Below, one piece after another: positions 36,371 to 44,854 of a stretch of 64,000 bases of DNA (the first letter of the stretch is position 1; every line of letters starts with the position of its first letter). Position numbers and translations under genes: made by a program. The DNA lies in contig JAKAHV010000007.1 in assembly GCA_021825295.1 (NCBI GenBank), positions 1-64,000 of the forward strand, written 5' to 3'. The notes under the pieces were generated by a model, which did not search any database, was not told the origin of the DNA, and saw nothing but the letters and a program-made list of their open reading frames with translations. Origin of the DNA: Nitrospirota bacterium (GTDB lineage Bacteria; Nitrospirota; Thermodesulfovibrionia; Thermodesulfovibrionales; JdFR-88).

Positions 36371-37128
36371 TGCGCCTCTACTGCCCTCATCTTCCCGGGG
36401 GCCCCGCCCAGCCGGGCCTGGCGGACCGCGGCCCCGTGAGCGTTGAAATCCTGGCGGAAGAATTCGGATATGCAAAAAACGTCCTCAGGGCCAGGACCGG
36501 CGACGGAGTTCTGCTTTTCGACGGAAAGGGCAGGCAGGCCAGGGGCGTGATTGCCGGCATCCTGCCGGACCGTCTGGTAGTGCGCATTGTGGAGATAGCA
36601 GGTTCCATGAAAGAATCCACCCTGAGCATTCTGCTGCTGCCCGCCATTTTGAAGGGCCAGAAGATGGATTTTGTCATACAAAAGGCGGTGGAGCTTGGGG
36701 TTGCGCGCATTAAACCCCTCATCACCGGGCGCACCGAGGTAGGCGAGACGAGGAAACTCGACAGGTGGCGCAAGATAAGCATGGAGGCCGCCAGGCAATG
36801 CGGCCGTTGCCTTGTTCCCCCGGTGGACGGGCCTGAAACCTTCAGGCGGTATTTCGAGGCGGGGCCGCCGCCTTCCGGCGCGGACGGCGGCATAATCTTC
36901 TGGGAGGGTGGCGGCGCGGGCCTAAAAGCCCTTTCGGAGCGGCTCCGCGGGGCAAAGAGGATCGCCGTGGCTGTCGGCCCGGAGGGAGGATTTTCCGCGG
37001 AAGAGGCCGGGCTCGCGGCCGAAAAGGGATTTTACGTCGCAACGCTCGGCCCCCGGATACTGCGCGCAGAGACGGCGGCGATACTGTCGGTCGGGCTGGT
37101 TCAGTTTCTGTTCGGGGATATGGGGTAG
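36367..37128 (+). CDS. rsmE: 16S rRNA (uracil(1498)-N(3))-methyltransferase
   Basis: RsmE methylates U1498 of 16S rRNA with a SPOUT/trefoil-knot fold. The N-terminal PUA-like part contains [17 protein letters not shown]. The SPOUT part shows [46 protein letters not shown]-type [17 protein letters not shown], and [21 protein letters not shown] followed by [14 protein letters not shown], the SAM-binding knot. 253 aa. It is the last gene of the heat-shock operon, an arrangement seen in several bacteria. Confidence 0.94.
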   Translation: MMRLYCPHLPGGPAQPGLADRGPVSVEILAEEFGYAKNVLRARTGDGVLLFDGKGRQARGVIAGILPDRLVVRIVEIAGSMKESTLSILLLPAILKGQKMDFVIQKAVELGVARIKPLITGRTEVGETRKLDRWRKISMEAARQCGRCLVPPVDGPETFRRYFEAGPPPSGADGGIIFWEGGGAGLKALSERLRGAKRIAVAVGPEGGFSAEEAGLAAEKGFYVATLGPRILRAETAAILSVGLVQFLFGDMG

Positions 37129-37140
37129 GTATCAGGGGGG

Positions 37141-37172
37141 TAAAAAGGGCCGCCACTTGAAGCGGCGGCCCT
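37141..37172 (-). terminator. Terminator of the lysA-dapF-dapA operon
   Basis: On the minus strand GGGCCGCCGCTTCAAGTGGCGGCCC forms a stem followed by TTTTTA. It lies in the convergent gap between rsmE and dapA. Confidence 0.8.
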
Positions 37173-37194
37173 GCGGCAATACCGGGGCGAAAAC

Positions 37195-38076
37195 TCAGAT
37201 CAATCTGCCCGCGGCGAGGGTCTTTTCCAGCTTCTTCCTGTTGTCCTCGGACATGGCGCACAGGGGTAGCCGAAACTCCTCCTTTATTTTTCCCATCATG
37301 GCGAGTGCGGTCTTCACCGGTATCGGGTTGGTCTCCAGGAACATGGCCTTGTTAAGGGGCTCGAGTTCGTAGTGGAGCCTTGCGGCCCTTTCGTGGTCTC
37401 CGCCCCTCCACGCCTCCCACATATCGGCCTGCATCCGCGGCGCGATATTGGCGGTAACGGAGATGGCGCCCCTGCCGCCCAGGGCGTACAGCGGCAGACT
37501 CGTAAAGTCGTCGCCGGAGAGGACGGTAAAACCGTTTCCGCAGAGGCGTATGATCTCGCTTGCCTGCTTCATGTCGCCTGTTGCCTCCTTGATGCCGACG
37601 ATGTTTTTTATCTCCGCAAGCCGTGCGACGGTATCCGGCAGGATGTTCAGGGCGGTCCGGCCGGGCACGTTGTAGAGTATGAGCGGGAAACCCTTCACGG
37701 CCTCCGCCACGGCCTTGTAATGGAGATATACGCCGTTTTGCGTGGGCTTGTTGTAGTAGGGAGCAACGAGGAGGGCGCCGTCGGCCTTGAGAGAGACGGC
37801 CTTCTTCGTCATCATGATCGTTTCGTCCGTTGAATTGGCCCCGGTGCCGGCTATGACTGGCACGCGCCCCTTTGCCGCCTTCACCGCAAGCTCTATCACG
37901 CGGTAATGCTCATCGTATTCGAGCGTTGCGGACTCCCCGGTCGTTCCGCAGGGGATAATGGCGTTTGTGCCCTGCCCGATCTGCCAGTTGACGAGACTGA
38001 CAAACGCCTTTTCGTCAATCCTGCCTTTCCTGAAAGGCGTTACCATGGCCACCATGGAGCCTTCAAACTTTTCCAC
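37195..38076 (-). CDS. dapA: 4-hydroxy-tetrahydrodipicolinate synthase
   Basis: DapA condenses pyruvate with aspartate semialdehyde in lysine/DAP synthesis. Seen are GSMVAMVTPFRKGRIDEKAFVSLV, PCGTTGESATLEYDEH, VIAGTGANSTDETI, the catalytic Tyr in YNVPGRTALN, Schiff-base Lys in IVGIKEATGDMKQ, and LSGDDFTSLPLYALGGRGAISV. 293 aa. AGGAGG lies just before the ATG. Third gene of lysA-dapF-dapA. Confidence 0.97.
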   Translation of the reverse strand: MEKFEGSMVAMVTPFRKGRIDEKAFVSLVNWQIGQGTNAIIPCGTTGESATLEYDEHYRVIELAVKAAKGRVPVIAGTGANSTDETIMMTKKAVSLKADGALLVAPYYNKPTQNGVYLHYKAVAEAVKGFPLILYNVPGRTALNILPDTVARLAEIKNIVGIKEATGDMKQASEIIRLCGNGFTVLSGDDFTSLPLYALGGRGAISVTANIAPRMQADMWEAWRGGDHERAARLHYELEPLNKAMFLETNPIPVKTALAMMGKIKEEFRLPLCAMSEDNRKKLEKTLAAGRLI

Positions 38077-38089
38077 TTCAATTCCTCCT

Positions 38090-38926
38090 TTATGTAAGAA
38101 GAATCCAGCCTTCGAAAACTTCCTCTGCGGGGCCGGTCATGTACACATGGTTGTCCGGCGCCCATTCTATATGGAGCTGCCCGCCCGCGAGGACCACCTT
38201 CACGGATTTAGAGGTAAGGCCCTTCATGGCCGACGCAACCACGCCGGCCGAGGCCCCGGTGCCGCAGGCCAGGGTCTCCCCGGAGCCCCTCTCCCAGACC
38301 CGCATCCTTATCTCATCGGGGCTTATCACCTGGATGAACTCGACGTTCGTCCTCTCAGGGAAGAAGGGGTCTGTCTCTATCGCCGGGCCATAGCGGCCGA
38401 CCGGAAACCCGGCGACGTCCCCGACAAAGACGGCCGCATGGGGATTGCCCATCGACACACATGTCAGCGCAAACAAGGTGTCATCCACCTTGAGCGGATA
38501 ATCTATTATCCTCCCCCCGGCCCGCACCGGTATGTCGCGCCCCTCGAGCCTCGGAACGCCCATGTCCACGCGTACCAGGGAGCCGCCCTGCCTCTCAGGT
38601 ACAATTATACCTGCCGGGGTTTCAATCTCAAGCTTTTCCGCGCCCTCCGCCATATCGCGGTCCCAGATATATTTCGCAAGGCACCTGATGCCGTTTCCGC
38701 ACATCTGGACCTCCCCGCCGTCCGCGTTGAATATCCTCATGCGGAAGCGGTTTTTTGCCTTCACATCCGGGGCAAGAAGGACCAGGAGCTGGTCGCCGCC
38801 GATGCCGAACCGCCTGTCCAGAAACCTCCTGGAGAGCGCGGCAAGGTCGGCGCCGGAGAGGTCGTTTGTGACGCCGTCCAGAAGGACGAAATCATTCCCG
38901 GCCCCCTGCATCTTGGTAAAAGGCAT
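38090..38926 (-). CDS. dapF: Diaminopimelate epimerase
   Basis: DapF converts LL-DAP to meso-DAP. The real start is ATG 38926 (MPFTKMQGAGNDFVLLDG); the track ORF from 39094 adds 56 residues of out-of-frame lysA sequence. The two catalytic cysteines are in MCGNGIRCLAKYI and ETLACGTGASAGVVAS, with FRMRIFNADGGE preceding the first. 278 aa. It starts 17 bases after the lysA stop. Confidence 0.96.
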   Translation of the reverse strand: MPFTKMQGAGNDFVLLDGVTNDLSGADLAALSRRFLDRRFGIGGDQLLVLLAPDVKAKNRFRMRIFNADGGEVQMCGNGIRCLAKYIWDRDMAEGAEKLEIETPAGIIVPERQGGSLVRVDMGVPRLEGRDIPVRAGGRIIDYPLKVDDTLFALTCVSMGNPHAAVFVGDVAGFPVGRYGPAIETDPFFPERTNVEFIQVISPDEIRMRVWERGSGETLACGTGASAGVVASAMKGLTSKSVKVVLAGGQLHIEWAPDNHVYMTGPAEEVFEGWILLT

Positions 38927-38943
38927 GATGCGTCCAGATTGTC

Positions 38944-40218
38944 TCAAAGCTCTCCCCGCACCAGGTCCCTGTAGGTGCCTCTTTTTCTGATGAGCCGGTG
39001 CTCCCCGCCGTCCACCATCACCTCCGCAGGGTGCGGGCGGGAGTTGTAATTCGAGCTCATGCTGAACCCGTATGCGCCCGCGCCCAGCACGCAAAGCAGC
39101 TCGCCCGGCATTACAGCCGGCATCCGCCTGTCCGTGGCGAGGAAATCCCCGCTTTCGCAGATAGGCCCCACGACGTCCACTTTAAGGGCCGCCCGCCTGC
39201 TTTTCCTCACGGGGATTATCTCGTGGTACGCCCCGTACAGCGAGGGCCTTATGAGGTCGTTCATGCCGGCGTCCACGATGACGAACCGCTTCCGGGAGGT
39301 CTTTTTCCTGTAGAGGCATCTTGTCAGCAGCACTCCCGCGTTGCCCACGACGGACCTGCCAGGCTCCACTATGACCGTAAGGCCGCGGCCCTTTACAAGG
39401 GGCAGAAGGCTTTTGGCGAGGGCGGCAGGCAGGGGCGGCTTTTCGCCTTCGCCACGCCTGTAGCGGATGCCAAGCCCGCCGCCCAAGTCCAGGTATCTCA
39501 GTTTTATCCCGGAGCCCCGGAGCCTTTCCATCAGGGCCAGGACCTTCTCGAGCGCGTCCCTGAAGGGCGCGACCTGCGTAATCTGGGAGCCTATGTGCTC
39601 GTGTATGCCGACCACCTCTATGTTTTCCATCCTGCGGGCCTTCATGTAGAATTCAAGGGCGTCTTCCATCGGCATGCCGAACTTGTATTTCTTCATCCCG
39701 GTGGAAATATAGGGATGCGTAAGCGGGTCGACATCCGGGTTGACCCTGAGGGCCACGGGCGCCTTCCGGCCGGTCATGCCGGCCACCCGGTTTATCTTCT
39801 CAAGCTCCTCGTCCGATTCGACGTTGAACATGAGGATGTTTTTTTTAAGCGCGTACGCGATCTCGTCGGCCGTCTTCCCAACGCCCGCGTAGACTATCTT
39901 CGAGGCTGGGATTCCCGCCCTGAGCGCCCTGAACAGCTCCCCGCCCGAAACGATATCCGCTCCGGCCCCTTCCGAGGCCAGCAGCCTCAGTATCGCCCCG
40001 TTCGAGTTGGCCTTCAGGGCAAATGATACAATGCCGCCCGTTGGAGGCTGGTCCCCATGGGACTGGGCTCCGCCAAAGGCATCGCCGTAGGCCCGTATGT
40101 GCCTGACGAGCGTGCGCTTGCTGTAGACATAAAGCGGGGTGCCGTATTCGCGCCCCAGTTCCTCAAGCGGGACGTCCTCAGCATAAAGATCGGCGCCCCT
40201 GTAGATGAAATCGTGCAT
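38944..40218 (-). CDS. lysA: Diaminopimelate decarboxylase
   Basis: LysA makes lysine from meso-DAP. The PLP-lysine segment is SFALKANSNGAILRLLASEG, with GVGKTADEI, GIHEHIGSQIT, LDLGGGLGIRY, IVEPGRSVVGNAG and the DAP-specific GPICESGDFLA. The start is ATG 40218 (MHDFIYRGADLYAEDVPLEEL), giving 424 aa; the upstream 31 residues of the track ORF do not belong. No Shine-Dalgarno is visible and the -10 box lies only 8 bases before ATG, so the mRNA may be leaderless. Confidence 0.95.
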   Translation of the reverse strand: MHDFIYRGADLYAEDVPLEELGREYGTPLYVYSKRTLVRHIRAYGDAFGGAQSHGDQPPTGGIVSFALKANSNGAILRLLASEGAGADIVSGGELFRALRAGIPASKIVYAGVGKTADEIAYALKKNILMFNVESDEELEKINRVAGMTGRKAPVALRVNPDVDPLTHPYISTGMKKYKFGMPMEDALEFYMKARRMENIEVVGIHEHIGSQITQVAPFRDALEKVLALMERLRGSGIKLRYLDLGGGLGIRYRRGEGEKPPLPAALAKSLLPLVKGRGLTVIVEPGRSVVGNAGVLLTRCLYRKKTSRKRFVIVDAGMNDLIRPSLYGAYHEIIPVRKSRRAALKVDVVGPICESGDFLATDRRMPAVMPGELLCVLGAGAYGFSMSSNYNSRPHPAEVMVDGGEHRLIRKRGTYRDLVRGEL

Positions 40219-40226
40219 AATCGATT

Positions 40227-40256
40227 TATTTAACACAGTTTGTACACCAAAGTCAA
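40227..40256 (-). promoter_or_regulatory. Predicted promoter of lysA-dapF-dapA, giving a leaderless mRNA
   Basis: On the minus strand TTGACT (40256-40251), 18-base spacer, TAAATA (40232-40227). Eight bases separate the -10 box from the lysA ATG, placing transcription start at or within a few bases of the start codon. Confidence 0.5.
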
Positions 40257-40385
40257 AAAATATAAGGGGATACAGCCGCCTGCATTCAAACCTCGCATGC
40301 GGGTTCATCAATTTTTTTCTTTATTTTTTTTCTTGATTGCTATAAAATCTCTGCGTGAGCTGTTAGGGTAAGCCGCTTGTAGGAA

Positions 40386-41576
40386 TTGAATTTCAAAAAA
40401 GGGGTTTCATTGCGACCGGCAGAAGAAAGCTCATCCGGCGGCAGCAGAGAATTTCCAAGAAGATTTTTATTCCCCGCTTTACTTAGCATCTGTTTCTCAG
40501 TCCTGTCATTTTCGGCTTCGGGTGTTGCCTGGGCGCGCGGGGATATCTCAGCCAAGGCGGCTGTCGTCATGGACAGCCAGACCCACCGGATACTCTATGC
40601 AAAAAATGCCGACTTGAAGCTGAAGCCGGCCAGCACGACGAAGCTTGTCACGGCGATGGTGGTCCTTGACAGGCTGAGCCCGGACAAGATGGTGAGGGTC
40701 AGCAAGGAGGCCGCGTATACCCCGTCGATTCCGCCGCACCTCAGGCCCGGCGATGTAGTGTCCGTCCGCGATCTCCTCTATCTTGCCCTCATGCGCAGCA
40801 TAAACGGGGCGGCCGTCGCGCTTGCCCAGGCTGTTTCGGGCTCCGAGTCCGCCTTTGCCGTGCTCATGAACCAGAAGGCGGCATCGCTTAACGCGAAAGA
40901 AACCCATTATGTCAATGCGTCCGGACTGCCGGCGCCCGGGCAGTACATAACAGCGAGCGATCTGGCGTTGATACTTGACGGCGCCCTCCGTTACCCCTTG
41001 ATCAGGCAGATCATAAACACGAAGGAGAAGGATCTGGATATCGACGGGCGGCAAGTCTACCTGAGAAACACGGACAAGCTGCTGTGGTCGGATGATGACC
41101 TGATCGGCGGCAAGACAGGTTACACCAGGGCGGCCGAACACTGTCTGGTCTTTGCCGCATCGAAGGGGGACTGCACGCTCGTAACCTCGCTGCTTGGAGA
41201 ACGCGAGAGGGACAGGCTTTGGCTTGACGGCAAGAAGCTGCTCGAGAAAAGCTATCTGGTAGCAAACGGGGAGGCCGCCCCCGAGATATATAAAAGCCAC
41301 GTCGTTCTGACCTCGTATGAGCCGGCCAGGCACCATATACGCAGGCATCATGTGCTGCGCCGCTGGCACAGGAAGTCCGCAGTGAAGCACTATCGCGTCC
41401 ATTACCGCGTAAAAAGGCGGATGGCGCGGCGTCATATGCTGCGCAACCAGCGCGTGAAGCTTATAGCCAGGCATTACCTCCGCCATGATCATAAGAGAAG
41501 ATACCTGCATAAAAAGCGGTATTACCATAGAAAAAAAATTATTGTGAGAAAGAAGAAAAGAAACATCGCCGCATAG
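40386..41576 (+). CDS. D-alanyl-D-alanine carboxypeptidase (S11) with a polycationic C-terminal tail
   Basis: A signal or anchor segment (FLFPALLSICFSVLSFSASGVAWA) precedes an S11 serine-type DD-peptidase core: SxxK in PASTTKLVTAM, SxN in MRSINGAAVAL, and KTG in IGGKTGYTRAAEHC. Such enzymes trim peptidoglycan pentapeptides. From about residue 305 the usual C-terminal anchor is replaced by roughly 90 residues dominated by Arg, Lys, His and Tyr (such as RRHHVLRRWHRK and HKKRYYHRKK). The start is TTG 40386 or TTG 40410; the latter has the better AAAGGGG spacing. Confidence 0.88.
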   Translation: MNFKKGVSLRPAEESSSGGSREFPRRFLFPALLSICFSVLSFSASGVAWARGDISAKAAVVMDSQTHRILYAKNADLKLKPASTTKLVTAMVVLDRLSPDKMVRVSKEAAYTPSIPPHLRPGDVVSVRDLLYLALMRSINGAAVALAQAVSGSESAFAVLMNQKAASLNAKETHYVNASGLPAPGQYITASDLALILDGALRYPLIRQIINTKEKDLDIDGRQVYLRNTDKLLWSDDDLIGGKTGYTRAAEHCLVFAASKGDCTLVTSLLGERERDRLWLDGKKLLEKSYLVANGEAAPEIYKSHVVLTSYEPARHHIRRHHVLRRWHRKSAVKHYRVHYRVKRRMARRHMLRNQRVKLIARHYLRHDHKRRYLHKKRYYHRKKIIVRKKKRNIAA

Positions 41577-41704
41577 CATGCCCCTTCCGCCCGGCATGCC
41601 AATCCCCGAAAGGGAAGCACGGGCCCCTTCGAAAAGAAAAAATCCATGGGAGCGAGAGCCGCGTTTCATTTTAGATGAATTCGGGATTTTTCAAGTGCCC
41701 TCAT

Positions 41705-41734
41705 TTGACATGGCCGCGAATTATAAGTTAGTTT
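41705..41734 (+). promoter_or_regulatory. Possible promoter before the 41767 membrane protein
   Basis: TTGACA at 41705-41710 is consensus; the -10 partner (TTAGTT, about 41728-41733) is weak. Confidence 0.3.
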
Positions 41735-41766
41735 AAAAAAAGGGAAAAACACTTTTCAAAAAGCGA

Positions 41767-42684
41767 ATGGAAGAAAATAAAGAGGGACTGCCGTCTCCGG
41801 TCGACGGTTTCAATGGGCCCCGGAAGCTGCCGGGCATAGGCGTTCTTTTTGGCAGGAGCTGGGACCTCTACAGGAAGAGGTTGCAGGTTTTCAGCCTGAT
41901 ATATCTTTTCTATCTCACCCCTGTCATGCTGATATCGGCCCTCTGCTACTCGATCTGGAAGACGTTTCCGCACCCATTGAACCCGCTTGTGGCCGCCTGG
42001 ATAGCGGTTGGCGTGCTAATGGCCGTGCTGGTGTCGCTCTGGGGGCAGGCGGCCTTCGTTTATGCGATATCCGAGCCGGAGCTTGCCGCGAAGGCGCTTT
42101 TCCAGAAATCCACCCAGTCCCTCAGGAAGTTCACCTGGCTGTATCTTCTTTTCATGGCCCTGACGATAGCCGGGTTTGTGCTTTTAATCGTCCCGGGAAT
42201 GATTTTAGTGGTCTGGTTCTCTTTTTCCTTTTTCATCCTGGCCAGGGAAGGCCGGACAGGCATGAACGCCCTGATTGAAAGCCGGGAATACGTACGGGGA
42301 CACTGGTGGCCGGTCTTCTCGAGGTTGTTTGCCGTCTGGGCGCCCGCATATGCCGTCAGTTACGTGCCGGGGATAGGGCCGCTCGTGTCACTTCTTTTCA
42401 TGCCTTTGCTGATGGCGTACACATATAACCTGTATGAAGGCCTGGCGGCCATGAAAGGGGCTGTCCGCGAGCCAACTGAAGGGCAGCGGAAAAGGTGGGC
42501 CGTTTTGGCCGTCATCGGAGTCATTGTAACCGTATCGGCGGCCGCTTACACCGCGAGCCATTTCGATTTGAGATCAGTCTGGCTGGAGGAAACCGGGCAG
42601 AAGGCGGCCACCGCACCCAGGCCGGACACAAACAATTCACCCGCGCCGCCCCCCGTTCCCCCCGGTTCCCTTCGGAGCATATAG
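41767..42684 (+). CDS. Polytopic membrane protein of unknown function, paralogous to the protein at 15236
   Basis: The 305-aa protein has a soluble N terminus (about 30 residues), LFGRSWDLYRKRLQVFSLIYLFYLTPVMLISALCYSI and five to six hydrophobic segments, including a FVLLIVPGMILVVWFSFSFFILAREGRTGMNALIESREYVRGHWWPV block typical of DUF975/glycerophosphodiesterase-membrane-type proteins. The C terminus is Pro rich. Its TAG stop overlaps the first bases of a MITE-like element (AGAACC...), so the original C terminus may have been altered by the insertion. No function assigned. Confidence 0.7.
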   Translation: MEENKEGLPSPVDGFNGPRKLPGIGVLFGRSWDLYRKRLQVFSLIYLFYLTPVMLISALCYSIWKTFPHPLNPLVAAWIAVGVLMAVLVSLWGQAAFVYAISEPELAAKALFQKSTQSLRKFTWLYLLFMALTIAGFVLLIVPGMILVVWFSFSFFILAREGRTGMNALIESREYVRGHWWPVFSRLFAVWAPAYAVSYVPGIGPLVSLLFMPLLMAYTYNLYEGLAAMKGAVREPTEGQRKRWAVLAVIGVIVTVSAAAYTASHFDLRSVWLEETGQKAATAPRPDTNNSPAPPPVPPGSLRSI

Positions 42685-42861
42685 AACCTATCTCAAAATC
42701 GTTTCCGGCTGCAAGAGGCTGAAATCGCGGCATACGGTGTCACCAAGGGTAAATCGTCCTCAACGCAACTCTGTTGCGCCTCCGGGCGATTTCCCCTTTT
42801 CTCCTTGTCTGCCGCAATTTCCTCTCTCTTTCGCTTCAGAAACGATTTTGAGATAGGTTCT
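42683..42861 (+). repeat. 179-bp MITE-like element, copy 1
   Basis: The element begins AGAACCTATCTCAAAATCG and ends with its perfect complement CGATTTTGAGATAGGTTCT. The interior has TTCCGGCTGCAAGAGGCTGA, GCGGCATACGG, AAATCGTCCTCAACGCAAC and TTGCGCCTCCGGGCGATTT. It carries no transposase. Copy 2 (47917-48095) has the same orientation and copy 3 (59548-59726) is inverted; all three are 179 bp. Confidence 0.9.
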
Positions 42862-42966
42862 AAACAAATCTGTCCGAATACGTCCGGAACCGCACGACCG
42901 GATAAACGGCTGGACCGATATCGGGCATGAGAAGGGGAAGGGGCATTTTTCGGGATTAATCGCGGC

Positions 42967-43416
42967 TCAGGGTTGCATGGCAAACGTGCAAAACCAGAGG
43001 CACGCGCCGTTGCCGTGCAACTGTTTGCCGCGCAACTGGTATTTATTGGGGGACTGGTGGGGGCTGTGGCACGCGGTGCACCGGCTGGTCCTGACTGGCG
43101 GATGGAGGGGTTGCACCGTTTCCGTCCTGCCGTGGCATTGATAGCACAGCTCCGAGACGTTCCTAGGGATCGGCTTGAATCTGTGTCTGCCCTCGGTCCG
43201 GTGGCAGAAAACGCAGCCTCCCGCTGCCACCGGCCCGTGGACGTATTTCCCCTTGCCCATCCCGCTGTGGCATTTCGCCGTTACGCAGCCGGATTTTCCG
43301 GCAGACGGGGCCTGCCCGCCGGCGGAAACGGGGAAAACGGAAAGCAACAGCAGGGCCGCCGTATAAAAAAATAAAAATCGGAATCTGCGCAATTTGCCCA
43401 CAACGACACTCCCCAT
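42967..43416 (-). CDS. Small periplasmic multihaem cytochrome c (doubled-CXXCH type)
   Basis: An N-terminal export signal (FLFFYTAALLLLSVFPVSAGG) precedes four haem-binding sites: CVTAKCH (a CX4CH variant), CVFCH, CYQCH and CTACH. The spacing matches doubled-CXXCH domains, which typically act in periplasmic electron transfer or as parts of larger respiratory complexes. No partner genes are next to it. ATG 43416 has no good ribosome site, while GTG 43401 follows GGGGAG by 7 bases and may be the true start. The C terminus GNGACLWFCTFAMQP has two further cysteines. Confidence 0.8.
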   Translation of the reverse strand: MGSVVVGKLRRFRFLFFYTAALLLLSVFPVSAGGQAPSAGKSGCVTAKCHSGMGKGKYVHGPVAAGGCVFCHRTEGRHRFKPIPRNVSELCYQCHGRTETVQPLHPPVRTSRCTACHSPHQSPNKYQLRGKQLHGNGACLWFCTFAMQP

Positions 43417-43535
43417 GGGGTTTATAGGTAATCAGTGGTATGCTTTGCTTCCTGATGAAATTCTAGGCGATTGGAGCCGCGCTGTCAACCCTTGGTTGTA
43501 TTTTTTGAAAACCCGAGCGAGCGGCCGGCGGGAGG

Positions 43536-43566
43536 GGAAAAAGGTTCCCGCGGAAAACCGCGGGAA
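43536..43566 (-). terminator. Terminator after the DJ-1/PfpI gene
   Basis: Minus strand TTCCCGCGG TTTT CCGCGGGAA is a perfect 9-bp stem followed by CCTTTTTC. Confidence 0.75.
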
Positions 43567-43601
43567 TCTCAATCTTTCGCCAGGCTGGAGGCGGCTGTCC
43601 T

Positions 43602-44111
43602 TTATACGGACACCCTGGCCTTTTTCATCACCTCACGCAGGAAGAATGGCAGATCATCGGGCATACGGGAGGTGACCAGGTTGCCGTCCACAACGACTTC
43701 CTTGTCTTCGTAAACCGCCCCGGCCTCCTTAAGCTCCCTGGATACTTCCGGCCAGCATGTCATTCGCTTGCCGGCGGCCACGCCGGCGCTTATGAGTATC
43801 TGCGGGCCGTGGCAGATAGCTGCAACCGGCTTGCCTTTCTCCATGAAGTGGCGCGCCAGCCGAAGGGCAGCCTCTTCCTTTCGCACCCTGGAAGGGGCCT
43901 TGCCGCCGGGCAGAAACAGCATGTCGTATTCTTCCGCGTTTGTCTCTTCGAATGTCTTGTTTGCCGCGATCTCGTAATCGTGTTTCCCCTTGATCTTTTC
44001 CCTTTTCCTGGATGCGATGTCCACGTCGAAACCCTCTTCCCTGAAACGATAGTACGGCACGAGCATTTCGAGGTCTTCGAAGCCGTCCGCGCTCAGTATC
44101 AGTATCTTCAT
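43602..44111 (-). CDS. DJ-1/PfpI family protein
   Basis: A 169-aa protein of the PfpI/YhbO type: MKILILSADGFEDLEMLVPYYRFREEG, DMLFLPGGKAPSRVRKEE, and the nucleophile elbow PVAAICHGPQILISAGV with Cys-His. Members act as glyoxalases, deglycases or stress proteases, and the exact activity is disputed in the literature. It is a stand-alone gene with a following terminator. AAGGAGG lies just before the ATG. Confidence 0.9.
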   Translation of the reverse strand: MKILILSADGFEDLEMLVPYYRFREEGFDVDIASRKREKIKGKHDYEIAANKTFEETNAEEYDMLFLPGGKAPSRVRKEEAALRLARHFMEKGKPVAAICHGPQILISAGVAAGKRMTCWPEVSRELKEAGAVYEDKEVVVDGNLVTSRMPDDLPFFLREVMKKARVSV

Positions 44112-44309
44112 CTTTGTGCCTCCTTTTTGGAAAACAGACCTAATGACCTTTCCAAATAAATGTTACCGCAGGGGTTTTTTATGTCAAATGCCGGAGGGCT
44201 GATGGGCCTTCAACTTAAATATCGGAATAATATAAAAATTTGCCTTTACATTAGCCTGAAAATATTTTAAAATTACTATGCTTTGATTTCTAAACGGAGG
44301 TAGCATGAC

Positions 44310-44555
44310 GTGGTAAAGATAAGGCTCATGAGAATGGGCGCACACAAGAGCCCCTCTTACAGGATAGTCGTCGCCAACTCGACAGCGCGCCGTGATGGCC
44401 CTTTCGTGGAGATACTTGGCACCTATGACCCTAAGAAGAACCCTTTTGAATTGAAAGTAGACGGGGAGAAGGCCGCGAAGTGGTTGAAACAGGGAGCGCA
44501 ACCTACGGATACCGTCAGGAAGTTATTGGTAAAGGCGGGCGTGCTTTCAGTCTGA
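44310..44555 (+). CDS. rpsP: 30S ribosomal protein S16
   Basis: The protein reads [40 protein letters not shown], the standard bS16 signature, over 81 aa. It starts at GTG 44310 with CGGAGG about 10 bases upstream; the nearer ATG at 44305 is in another frame and closes at once. It leads the rpsP-khpA-trmD-rplS cluster. Confidence 0.97.
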   Translation: MVKIRLMRMGAHKSPSYRIVVANSTARRDGPFVEILGTYDPKKNPFELKVDGEKAAKWLKQGAQPTDTVRKLLVKAGVLSV

Positions 44556-44579
44556 TAACCTTGCGGGGGGTGGAGAAGG

Positions 44580-44810
44580 ATGAAAAGCTTGATTGAGGCG
44601 ATGGCGAAGGCGCTTGTTGACAAGCCTGAAAGCGTTGCGGTCACGGAAGTTGAGGGCGAAAGGACGACGGTTTTCGAGCTGAGAGTGGACACTGCCGACC
44701 TGGGCAAGGTCATAGGCAAGCAGGGCAAAACGGCCAGGGCCATGAGGACCATACTCAGCGCCGCGGGCACCAAGCTGGGCAAGCGCTGCGTCCTCGAAAT
44801 CCTCGAGTAA
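44580..44810 (+). CDS. khpA: KH-domain RNA-binding protein KhpA
   Basis: A 76-aa single KH-domain protein ([23 protein letters not shown], then [20 protein letters not shown] containing the GxxG-type GKQG loop). KhpA proteins bind RNA, often with KhpB, and are usually found between rpsP and rimM. Here the next gene in the cluster is trmD; rimM is absent. Confidence 0.93.
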   Translation: MKSLIEAMAKALVDKPESVAVTEVEGERTTVFELRVDTADLGKVIGKQGKTARAMRTILSAAGTKLGKRCVLEILE

Positions 44811-44854
44811 GGCATTTTTCTCCGTTAAAAACCCCGGAAGGGGCGGAAAAAACG

